From positions 1 through 14,455 of the forward strand of contig JBKPDQ010000183.1 in NCBI GenBank assembly GCA_046728015.1: DNA of 14,455 nucleotides, written 5' to 3'. The position numbers and the translations under genes were made by a program. This DNA is from DATAFO01 sp046728015 (GTDB lineage: Bacteria; Actinomycetota; Thermoleophilia; Solirubrobacterales; 70-9). Under the pieces are notes generated by a model. The model was not told the origin of the DNA and did not search any database. It saw only the letters and a list, made by a program, of their open reading frames with translations. This document shows positions 1 through 5,040 of this stretch, piece after piece; within the stretch, counting starts at the first letter, position 1; each line of letters begins with the position of its first letter.

Positions 1-352
1 CTCCGTCGGTGGCGACGAGCAGCGGCAGGATGTCGAAGCGCTCAGGGCCGGCGGCCGGGACGAGCCGCGCGTCCGGGCCGGCGGCGGCGCGTACCGCTGC
101 TGCGACCTCTGCGCTTCGCCACGGCATGCCGTCCACGAGCACTTCGCCGACTCCGCCGAGCGTGGCTCGGTGTCCCAGTAGCCGGGGCTTGGTGCGCGCG
201 GACAGGATCTCTCCTCGGCCGTCGACGACGTAGAGCACTCGGTCTCCGGGGATGCCGCCAAGTCCGAGCCATGCGCGTTCGAGGCGCTCTCCCCCCATGG
301 ATTTGACGGGGTAGCGCCACAGCTGGGAGATGCGCATCGCCGGTTGGGTCAC
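1..352 (-). CDS. MOSC-domain (N-terminal beta-barrel) protein, partial
   Basis: The frame is open on the minus strand from a GTG at 352 to the left edge, so only about 117 N-terminal residues are visible and the C-terminus is missing. The protein reads MRISQLWRYPVKSMGGERL just after its start, which is the typical beginning of MOSC N-terminal (MOSC_N) domains, followed by G-D-R-V-L-Y-V-V-D and S-A-R-T-K blocks usual for this family. MOSC proteins relate to molybdenum-cofactor sulfurases and mARC/YiiM-type enzymes that handle sulfur or N-hydroxylated substrates; the substrate here cannot be told. The GTG at 352 overlaps the TGA of the upstream 42-residue peptide gene (GTGA), suggesting translational coupling. 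An internal ATG at 337 is the alternative start and matches the family N-terminus better; neither has a clear Shine-Dalgarno site. Confidence 0.8.
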   Translation of the reverse strand, partial: MTQPAMRISQLWRYPVKSMGGERLERAWLGLGGIPGDRVLYVVDGRGEILSARTKPRLLGHRATLGGVGEVLVDGMPWRSAEVAAAVRAAAGPDARLVPAAGPERFDILPLLVATDG

Positions 353-477
353 GGCAGCGCGATCCGGCGCTCAAAGGCGGCGATCGGGTAGTCGTTGATG
401 CTGGCGTCCCGACGGCGCATGAGGCCGCTGGCCTCGTCGAACGGCGGCCGGATGACGGGCGGGTTCGGTGTGGTCAT
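349..477 (-). CDS. 42-residue protein of unknown function, coupled to MOSC gene
   Basis: A short minus-strand frame starts at ATG 477 and ends with TGA at 349-351. It is preceded by an excellent Shine-Dalgarno site (AAAAGGAGA, about 481-489 read on minus) three to five bases before the start. Its TGA overlaps the GTG start of the MOSC gene in a GTGA junction. The peptide begins MTTPNPPVIRPPFDEASGLM and continues with an R-R-R-D-A-S-I-N-D-Y-P-I-A-A-F-E stretch; it has no cysteine, no membrane segment and no signal peptide. I do not recognise the family. The ribosome site and the overlap argue that it is translated. It could be a small accessory or regulatory protein, or simply a leader that delivers ribosomes to the MOSC gene. 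Confidence 0.65.
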   Translation of the reverse strand: MTTPNPPVIRPPFDEASGLMRRRDASINDYPIAAFERRIALP

Positions 478-498
478 GGGTCTCCTTTTGAAGCTGAG

Positions 499-533
499 GC
501 GCTGCCAGGGCGAAGCGTGCTCCCTGGCAGCGC
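499..533 (-). terminator. 12-bp perfect stem-loop between AhpD-like gene and small ORF
   Basis: GCGCTGCCAGGG (499-510) and CCCTGGCAGCGC (522-533) are perfect reverse complements around an 11-base loop. On the minus strand the hairpin begins 11 bases after the AhpD-like stop codon and ends before the Shine-Dalgarno site of the 42-residue ORF. There is no T-tract after it on the minus strand, as is common for high-GC terminators. It may end most transcripts of the peroxidase gene, attenuate readthrough into the peptide/MOSC genes, or stabilise a processed 3' end. Confidence 0.6.
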
Positions 534-544
534 TTTGGTCGGGT

Positions 545-1099
545 TCAGCCGGCGGTCACGTGCTGGTGCGGCTCGACGAGCGGGAAGTCGACGTCGACGT
601 CGAACGCACGGTTGAAGTAGTTGGTCAAGACGTTGAGCGCGACGTGGCCGACCACATCGCCGAGCTCGGCATCCGTCAGCCCGGCCTCGCGCGCCGCCTG
701 GATGTCGCTGTCACCGACGCCGCCCTTCGTGCGAACGACCGCCTCGGCGAACGCGAGGATCGCCGCCGCCTTGGGGTCCGACGACCGGAAATGGCGGGCC
801 AGCTCGAGCTCGTCGGCGTCGAGCTTGGCCACGTTCGCGCCGAGGTAACTGTGCGCCGAGAGGCAGTAGGCGCACTCGTTCGCCTCGGCCACGCCGAGCG
901 CGATCCGCTCGCCGTTCGCGGCGCTGATCGAGCCCCTGCGCAACGCGCGGCCCAAGTTCAGCCAGCCATCCAGCACGCTCGAGCGAGCCATCGTCGTGGT
1001 CATGTTCGGCGTCGCGGCGAGCAAACCGTTGACCGCGTCGAGGAGCTCCCTGCGGCGCCCTTCAGCGCGCGAGTAGTCGACCGGGTCGATCCGAGACAT
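545..1099 (-). CDS. AhpD-like / carboxymuconolactone decarboxylase family peroxidase-related protein
   Basis: 184 residues. The middle of the protein carries the AhpD-type redox centre: E72, C76-A-Y-C79 and H83 in the order E-x3-C-x2-C-x3-H, within a helical CMD-type domain (about residues 40-130). AhpD-like proteins use the two cysteines in thiol peroxidase or disulfide exchange reactions in the cytoplasm. The length fits the uncharacterised peroxidase-related subgroup. The start ATG at 1099 has a Shine-Dalgarno site (GGAAAGG) about seven bases upstream on the minus strand. It is divergent from the CGNR regulator, and the shared intergenic region carries repeated operator-like elements, so oxidative- or electrophile-stress control by that regulator is a reasonable inference. 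The 42-residue ORF and MOSC gene follow on the same strand. Confidence 0.9.
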   Translation of the reverse strand: MSRIDPVDYSRAEGRRRELLDAVNGLLAATPNMTTTMARSSVLDGWLNLGRALRRGSISAANGERIALGVAEANECAYCLSAHSYLGANVAKLDADELELARHFRSSDPKAAAILAFAEAVVRTKGGVGDSDIQAAREAGLTDAELGDVVGHVALNVLTNYFNRAFDVDVDFPLVEPHQHVTAG

Positions 1100-1120
1100 C
1101 GTGCACCTTTCCGCGCTCCA

Positions 1121-1204
1121 CCTAACGGATGGAGAGCGCTGTTTTCGTTAGGTCGAGCACTGTAGCAGATGGCTAACGGTTGCCAATGGACGGCTACCAT
1201 TAGG
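1121..1204. promoter_or_regulatory. Four CCTAACGG elements forming two inverted pairs (putative operator)
   Basis: Copies: CCTAACGG at 1121-1128 (+), CCTAACGA at 1145-1152 (read on -), GCTAACGG at 1172-1179 (+) and CCTAATGG at 1197-1204 (read on -). Each differs from CCTAACGG by at most one base. They alternate in orientation, giving two inverted pairs of 32 and 33 bp with 16- and 17-base spacers. The array lies between the divergent AhpD-like and CGNR genes, and the last copy ends two bases before the CGNR ATG. The neighbouring CGNR protein is the obvious candidate ligand (inference). Confidence 0.65.
1159..1186 (-). promoter_or_regulatory. Putative sigma70-type promoter of the AhpD-like operon
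   Basis: On the minus strand TTGGCA (1181-1186) and TACAGT (1159-1164) are separated by 16 bases, a fair match to the TTGACA/TATAAT pattern. The third CCTAACGG-like element (1172-1179) lies within the spacer and the second (1145-1152) near the expected transcription start, an arrangement suited to repression. Confidence 0.4.
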
Positions 1205-1206
1205 AC

Positions 1207-1791
1207 ATGCCCGCCGCATACGCCGGTCCCCTGCGCGACGAGCCGATCGCGATCGAGCTGCACAACACCGTCTATGCCGTGGGCGGGACGGTCGTCGATG
1301 GGCTGGCCGACGCCGCCTCGGCGCAGGCCTGGCTCGAGGGGCTCGCGCCGCGCCTGCCCGATCGCGGCGATCGCTCAGGACCGTGGCCGACGCGCGAAGA
1401 CCTCGTCGCGCTCAGGAACGCGGTGCGCGTCGTGCTCCATGCCGCCGTGACCGGAGCGGCGCAAGACGCCAGCGCGCTGCAGGCGATCAACCGCGCGAGC
1501 GCGCGCTCTCCCCGCTCCCCAATCGCCGAATGGCGACCGGACGCCGACCCCGTCGCGGCAACCGACTACCACGGCGCCAGCCGCGACGACATCGTTATCG
1601 GAGCGCTTGCGGCGGACGCGCTCGACCTGCTCACCGGCCCGCGACGGCACGATCTCCGGGCCTGCGGCGCGCCGGGCTGCGTCCTGATGTTCCTCAAGCA
1701 CCACCCCCGGCGCGAGTGGTGCTCCAACACCTGCGGCAACCGCGCCCGACAGGCCAGGCACTACCAGCGCGCCCGACGGCGAAGCACGTAG
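1207..1791 (+). CDS. CGNR zinc-finger / ABATE-domain transcription regulator
   Basis: 194 residues. The N-terminal half (about 10-140) resembles the ABATE domain, starting with a D-E-P-I-A-I-E-L-H-N-T block. The C-terminus contains the CGNR zinc finger: C-G-A-P-G-C near residue 155, then W-C-S-N-T-C-G-N-R-A-R-Q-A-R-H-Y near residue 175, giving the C-x4-C and C-x3-C-G-N-R pattern. Family members are putative stress-responsive transcription regulators in actinobacteria, with the zinc finger as the likely DNA-binding part. ATG 1207 is chosen because the ABATE match begins within about ten residues; no good Shine-Dalgarno site is present, so the message could be leaderless. It is divergent from the AhpD-like operon and probably controls it and itself through the repeated elements at 1121-1204. 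Confidence 0.9.
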   Translation: MPAAYAGPLRDEPIAIELHNTVYAVGGTVVDGLADAASAQAWLEGLAPRLPDRGDRSGPWPTREDLVALRNAVRVVLHAAVTGAAQDASALQAINRASARSPRSPIAEWRPDADPVAATDYHGASRDDIVIGALAADALDLLTGPRRHDLRACGAPGCVLMFLKHHPRREWCSNTCGNRARQARHYQRARRRST

Positions 1792-1806
1792 ACGTCAGCC
1801 CACGGC

Positions 1807-1829
1807 GGCGCACCGGCGAGACGTGCGCC
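1807..1829 (+). terminator. Stem-loop downstream of CGNR gene
   Basis: GGCGCAC (1807-1813) and GTGCGCC (1823-1829) form a perfect 7-bp stem with a 9-base loop, starting 16 bases after the CGNR stop codon. No T-tract follows. It is a plausible terminator because it is the first strong hairpin after the gene. Confidence 0.4.
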
Positions 1830-2082
1830 CGGCTGGGCTCACTGTCCCTTCGCATGAGACGCGAGCGACCCAGGACTCTTCGGACTGTCGCGACGGACCA
1901 GCGGCAGCAGCGCCATGCGGTCGGCATCGACTACCGCAACCGCTGAGGTAAGCGAGAGTGTGTGACGCGCCACGCCGTGCTTCTGCCGGTCGTCCCGAGC
2001 GGGCGTCTCGGCGCGTCAGAGGAGACGCTCGCTCGTCGCGGTTAGGAGGAGTGCCCGAATCGCCACGGGATCGGCTGGCGAG
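1830..2082. other. Intergenic stretch without a recognisable gene
   Basis: Between the CGNR terminator and the promoter of the YCII gene I see no frame with family similarity or good codon bias on either strand. A GTG at 2051 after AGGAGGA opens a frame that runs out of phase into the YCII gene; its composition is not protein-like. Confidence 0.5.
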
Positions 2083-2109
2083 TGTCGAGTCAGTGGCCTC
2101 TCGTTCGTC
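2083..2109 (+). promoter_or_regulatory. ECF42-type promoter of the DGPF/YCII gene
   Basis: TGTCGA (2083-2088) and CGTC (2106-2109) are separated by exactly 17 bases, 51 bases before the YCII start codon. ECF42 sigma factors are known to recognise a TGTCGA -35 and a CGTC/CGAC-like -10 before DGPF genes. Since the next genes are a DGPF/YCII protein and a sigma factor of that type, this is very likely the autoregulated promoter of the pair. Confidence 0.75.
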
Positions 2110-2122
2110 TTTAGCATCAGAG

Positions 2123-2141
2123 ACCGGCAACCGGTGCCGGT
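2123..2141 (+). promoter_or_regulatory. 5'-UTR stem-loop before the YCII gene
   Basis: ACCGGCA (2123-2129) and TGCCGGT (2135-2141) make a perfect 7-bp stem with loop ACCGG. It lies between the ECF promoter and the Shine-Dalgarno site (GAGAGGAG, 2148-2155). It could be an operator for a further regulator or an mRNA structure. Confidence 0.4.
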
Positions 2142-2160
2142 GCTGTCGAGAGGAGTCCGG

Positions 2161-2547
2161 ATGCGCTACATGCTCTTGCTCTACGTGAGTGAACGGCCCG
2201 AGCCCGGCACGCCCGAGGCGGCCGAGTTCTACCCCCCGATTGCGGAGTTTTACGAGCAGTGCCAGGAGCGCGGGGTGCTCGTGGCGGCCGATCCGCTGCA
2301 CAAGCCGGAGGCGGCGACCACGGTGCGCGTGCGGGACGGAGAGGTGCTGAACATCGACGGCCCGTTTGCGGAGACGGAGGAGTGGCTGGGCGGCTACTTC
2401 ATGCTCGAGTGCCGCGATCTGGATGAGGCGCTCGAGCTGGCCGCGAGGCACCCGACCGCCAAGAGCGGCTCGGTCGAAATTCGCCCGGTCTGGGAGGTTT
2501 CCGAGCACGGGGGGCCGGTCGAGCTGACGGAGGCCGCCGACGGGTGA
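2161..2547 (+). CDS. YCII-related (DGPF domain) protein
   Basis: 128 residues. The protein begins MRYMLLLYVSE and contains the N-I-D-G-P-F-A-E-T-E-E-W-L-G-G-Y-F motif near residues 68-84, the hallmark of DGPF/YCII proteins (DGPF-x-E-x-K/E). These are small dimeric ferredoxin-fold proteins; enzymatic activity is suspected but not established. ATG 2161 is preferred over an upstream ATG at 2134 because it follows GAGAGGAG at the right distance and gives the family N-terminus. It is the first gene of a pair with the ECF sigma factor 34 bases downstream, the standard arrangement for ECF42 systems, and has an ECF42-like promoter at 2083-2109. DGPF proteins in such pairs have been proposed as targets or partners of the sigma factor, but their role is unresolved. 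Confidence 0.9.
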   Translation: MRYMLLLYVSERPEPGTPEAAEFYPPIAEFYEQCQERGVLVAADPLHKPEAATTVRVRDGEVLNIDGPFAETEEWLGGYFMLECRDLDEALELAARHPTAKSGSVEIRPVWEVSEHGGPVELTEAADG

Positions 2548-2570
2548 GCCTCCCTCAGGCCCGTCACCGC

Positions 2571-2584
2571 GGAGGGGCGCCATA
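2571..2584 (+). promoter_or_regulatory. Ribosome binding site deciding the ATA start of the sigma gene
   Basis: GGAGGGG (2571-2577) is followed by CGCC and ATA (2582-2584), in frame with the sigma factor. The spacing is ideal for a normal start. No ATG, GTG, TTG or CTG occurs in this frame between the TGA at 2525-2527 and the ATG at 2639. Confidence 0.6.
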
Positions 2585-3835
2585 GCCGAGTCTGCCGGCG
2601 AGTCGCTCGGGCGCGTCTTCCTTGCCGATCGGGCGCGGATGCTGGCGGCGCTCGTTCACGGGCTGGGGGATTTCGAGCTCGCCGAGGAGGCGCTGCAGGA
2701 GGCCGCCGCGGCGGCGTTGCAGCACTGGCCATCGGCCGGCGTTCCGAACGCGCCGGCGGAGTGGCTCGTCACGGTCGCGCGTAACCGGGCGCTCGACCGG
2801 CTGCGCCGTCAGCGCACCGCCCACGCTAAGCACCAGCAGCTCCGCGACGCCGGCGAAGCGAGCGAGATCATGGACCTCCCTGCCGACAGCCTGGTCAGGG
2901 TCGGGGACGAGCGGTTGAGCCTGATCTTCACCTGCGCTCATCCGGCGCTCGCCGAGGAGGCGCGGGTGGCCCTGACGCTGCAGGCGGTGGGCGGGCTGAC
3001 CGCGGCGGAGATCGCCCGCGCATTCTTGGTCTCTGAGGCGACGATGGCGCAGCGTTTGGTGCGCGCCAAGCGCAAGATCCGCGACGCCGGGATCGCCTTC
3101 CGGGTCCCGTCCGACCACCAGCTGCCCGAGCGGCTCGCCGTCGTGCTTGCCGTGCTCTACCTCGTCTTCCGCGAGGGCTACGCCGCAACCACCGGCGACG
3201 AACTGCTCCGCCCGCAGCTCTGCGCGGAGGCGATCCGACTGGCCAAGCTGGTGGCCGCGCTGATGCCCGACGAGCCCGAGGCCGTGGGGCTGCTCGCGCT
3301 GATGCTGGTGCACGACTCGCGCCGCGCTGCGCGCACCACTCCGGAAGGCGATCTGGTCCTGATGGAGGATCAGGACCGGACGCGCTGGGACACCGAGGCG
3401 ATCCGGGAGGGAACGCGGCTACTCGACCGGGCGCTCCGCCACCGCCGGCCGGGCCCCTACCAGATGCAGGCTGCGATCGCGGTGCTGCACGCGCAGGCCG
3501 AGCGACCGGACGACACCGACTGGCCGCAGATCGCCGCCCTCTACGACCAGCTGCTGCGGATCGCGCCGACGCCCGTCGCTGCGCTCAATCGGGCGATTGC
3601 GGTCGCGATGGCACGGGGGCCCGAGCATGGGCTGGAGCTGATCGATCAGATCGGCGGGCTGGACCGCTACCACCTTCTGTACGCGGCGCGAGCCGACCTG
3701 TTGCGCCGCGCGAACCGCCTGCAGGAGGCAACGCGCGCATACCGCGTCGCTATCGACCTCGCCCGCAATGAACGGGAGCGAGCCTTCCTCGAGCGCCGCT
3801 TGGCGGAGGTCCGCCAGCTCGCCGGAATCGACTGA
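2582..3835 (+). CDS. ECF42-type RNA polymerase sigma factor with C-terminal TPR-like extension
   Basis: About 417 residues if read from ATA 2582. Sigma region 2 spans roughly residues 15-81 (L-A-E-E-A-L-Q-E-A, then W-L-V-T-V-A-R-N-R-A-L-D-R-L-R-R) and region 4 roughly 111-169 (G-G-L-T-A-A-E-I-A-R-A-F-L-V-S-E-A-T-M-A-Q-R-L-V-R-A-K). The remaining 250 residues form the helical TPR-like extension typical of ECF42/SigJ-like proteins, with P-T-P-V-A-A-L-N-R-A-I-A-V-A and L-L-Y-A-A-R-A-D-L-L-R-R signatures. The first ATG (2639) lacks a ribosome site and would remove conserved residues of region 2. The only start-like codon upstream, before an in-frame TGA at 2525, is ATA 2582, placed six bases after GGAGG (2571-2575). 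No anti-sigma gene is adjacent, as expected for this group, in which the extension itself is thought to control activity. Confidence 0.9.
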   Translation: MAESAGESLGRVFLADRARMLAALVHGLGDFELAEEALQEAAAAALQHWPSAGVPNAPAEWLVTVARNRALDRLRRQRTAHAKHQQLRDAGEASEIMDLPADSLVRVGDERLSLIFTCAHPALAEEARVALTLQAVGGLTAAEIARAFLVSEATMAQRLVRAKRKIRDAGIAFRVPSDHQLPERLAVVLAVLYLVFREGYAATTGDELLRPQLCAEAIRLAKLVAALMPDEPEAVGLLALMLVHDSRRAARTTPEGDLVLMEDQDRTRWDTEAIREGTRLLDRALRHRRPGPYQMQAAIAVLHAQAERPDDTDWPQIAALYDQLLRIAPTPVAALNRAIAVAMARGPEHGLELIDQIGGLDRYHLLYAARADLLRRANRLQEATRAYRVAIDLARNERERAFLERRLAEVRQLAGID

Positions 3836-3837
3836 CC

Positions 3838-3857
3838 GCGGCCCTCAGCCGGGCCGC
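3838..3857. terminator. Bidirectional GC hairpin between convergent sigma and YCII genes
   Basis: GCGGCCC (3838-3844) and GGGCCGC (3851-3857) form a perfect 7-bp stem with a 6-base loop. The loop holds the stop codon of the minus-strand YCII gene, and the stem starts three bases after the sigma stop codon. It lacks a T-tract but sits exactly where both converging transcripts must end. Confidence 0.5.
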
Positions 3858-4135
3858 ACGAGTTCCATCGGCACGAGCTCGTAGGTGCAGATGCCGGTCT
3901 GCACCGCCGGGTCGCTCTCCCCGACCGCGCGGGCGGCCTGCTCCTCATCGAGGTCGAGCAGGCCAAGTCCCCACGGATCCTCGGGATCGAGCACCGGGCC
4001 GAAGGCCAGCGCCACGTCGCGGTTCAACAGGTCCTGCCAGTAGGCGACGTGACGCTGCATCACGTCGGCCTCCGCCGAGCTCATGTCCTGCGCGAAGGTC
4101 CGGCGCGGCGGCAGAAGACGGTAGAGGAACGCCAT
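3845..4135 (-). CDS. YCII-related domain protein
   Basis: 96 residues starting MAFLYRLLPPRRTFAQDMSS. The pattern (N-terminal strand, M-x-x-H-x-x-Y near residue 30, A-L-A-F-G-P-V-L-D-P near 45, W-G-L-G-L-L-D-L-D-E-E, then D-P-A-V-Q-T-G-I-C-T-Y-E) matches the YCII family of small ferredoxin-fold proteins, with conserved His and Asp that may be catalytic. It lacks the DGPF motif of its neighbour. It converges on the sigma gene with nine bases between the stop codons. The start at 4135 is chosen from family length; an in-frame ATG at 4168 is possible, and the ribosome site is weak for both. It may belong functionally to the sigma system, but its own promoter is uncertain. Confidence 0.8.
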   Translation of the reverse strand: MAFLYRLLPPRRTFAQDMSSAEADVMQRHVAYWQDLLNRDVALAFGPVLDPEDPWGLGLLDLDEEQAARAVGESDPAVQTGICTYELVPMELVRPG

Positions 4136-4371
4136 CGCGGCGCATTCTCTCAAGGATCCTCCCGCCATCGAGGTATCCGCAAGTCGCGCTGGCGCTCTGC
4201 GCGGCAAGCAAGCGTTCGAATCGGACGCGGTCGCTCCCGCTGCGGACGACACGCAGTCGCCCAACCTCCGCGCAACTCGCGCCTGCATTGCGCCGAGAGC
4301 GGCCGCTGAAATGCACCGCGATGTCACGCGTGAAATCGCCTTGAATCTCGCCCGCCTGCGCGACGACCGTG
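4136..4371. other. Spacer between YCII and response-regulator genes
   Basis: No gene with family similarity is seen on either strand. The stretch contains a 10-bp palindrome TCACGCGTGA at 4324-4333, about 50 bases beyond the response-regulator stop codon on the minus strand. On the minus strand TGTCGT (4246-4251) and CGTC (4224-4227) are spaced by 18 bases, an imperfect ECF42-like promoter before the YCII gene. Confidence 0.3.
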
Positions 4372-5040
4372 TCACCGGAACGGGTCGCCGGGCGCCACGA
4401 AGCCGCACTCGTAGGCGAGCGTGACGAGTTGCGCGCGGTCGTGGCAGCCGAGCTTGCGGAGGATGCGGCTGACGTGCGTCTTGGCCGTCAGCGGGCTGAT
4501 AAGGAGCCGGCCGGCGATCTCGGCGTTGGTCAATCCGCCGGCGACGAGGCGGAGGATTTCGCGCTCGCGCTCGGTTAGCTCCGTCAGCGCGGCGGGAGGC
4601 TCGGACGGGTCGCGCCGTGCCGCGAACTCGGCGATCAGCCGCTTGGTGACCGCCGGGGCGAGCAGCGCGTCGCCGCCCGCCACCACCCGGACCGCGTGCA
4701 GCAGCTCGCGCGGCCCGGCGTCCTTGAGCAGGAAGCCACTCGCTCCGGCGCGCAGCGCGGCGTAGACGTAGTCGTCGAGGTCGAATGTCGTGAGCACGAG
4801 CACGCGGGTCGCGGCGAGCGTTGCGTCCGAGCAGATCAGCCGTGTCGCCTCGAGGCCGTCGAGCAGCGGCATGCGGATGTCCATCAGCACGACGTGGGGG
4901 AACACGCGCCGCGCGAGGTCGACCGCCCGGCGCCCGGTCTCGGCCTCGCCCGCCACGTCCATGTCGGACTCGGCGGCGATCAGCGCGGCGAAACCGCCGC
5001 GCACGGCGGCCTGGTCGTCGGCCACGAGCACGCGGATCAC
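4372..5040 (-). CDS. NarL/FixJ-family response regulator
   Basis: 222 residues. Receiver domain residues 1-120 show the acidic pair D8/D9, phosphoacceptor D54 (V-V-L-M-D-I-R-M-P), T84 and K106 (F-L-L-K-D). A LuxR-type helix-turn-helix occupies about residues 150-212, with L-T-E-R-E-R-E-I-L-R-L-V-A and T-A-K-T-H-V-S-R-I-L-R-K-L. It is a cytoplasmic DNA-binding regulator phosphorylated by its partner kinase. Its GTG start (5038-5040) overlaps the TGA of the kinase gene in a GTGA junction, so the pair is translationally coupled. The adjacent divergent ABC exporter is the likely target, perhaps through the palindrome at 6211-6228. Confidence 0.95.
   Translation of the reverse strand: MIRVLVADDQAAVRGGFAALIAAESDMDVAGEAETGRRAVDLARRVFPHVVLMDIRMPLLDGLEATRLICSDATLAATRVLVLTTFDLDDYVYAALRAGASGFLLKDAGPRELLHAVRVVAGGDALLAPAVTKRLIAEFAARRDPSEPPAALTELTEREREILRLVAGGLTNAEIAGRLLISPLTAKTHVSRILRKLGCHDRAQLVTLAYECGFVAPGDPFR

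Noticed and set aside
395..1165. 256-residue plus-strand open frame opposite the AhpD-like gene
   Set aside because: It is Arg/Val/Asp-rich antisense of a gene with clear family motifs and a ribosome site; no recognisable domain.
2051..2188. GTG-started small frame after AGGAGGA upstream of the YCII gene
   Set aside because: It runs out of phase into the YCII gene, has Ser/Arg-rich composition, and its GTG is too close to the purine run; the ECF promoter begins inside it.
4324..4333. Perfect palindrome TCACGCGTGA downstream of the response regulator
   Set aside because: Short, of a kind expected by chance in GC-rich DNA, and no second copy or regulatory position was found.
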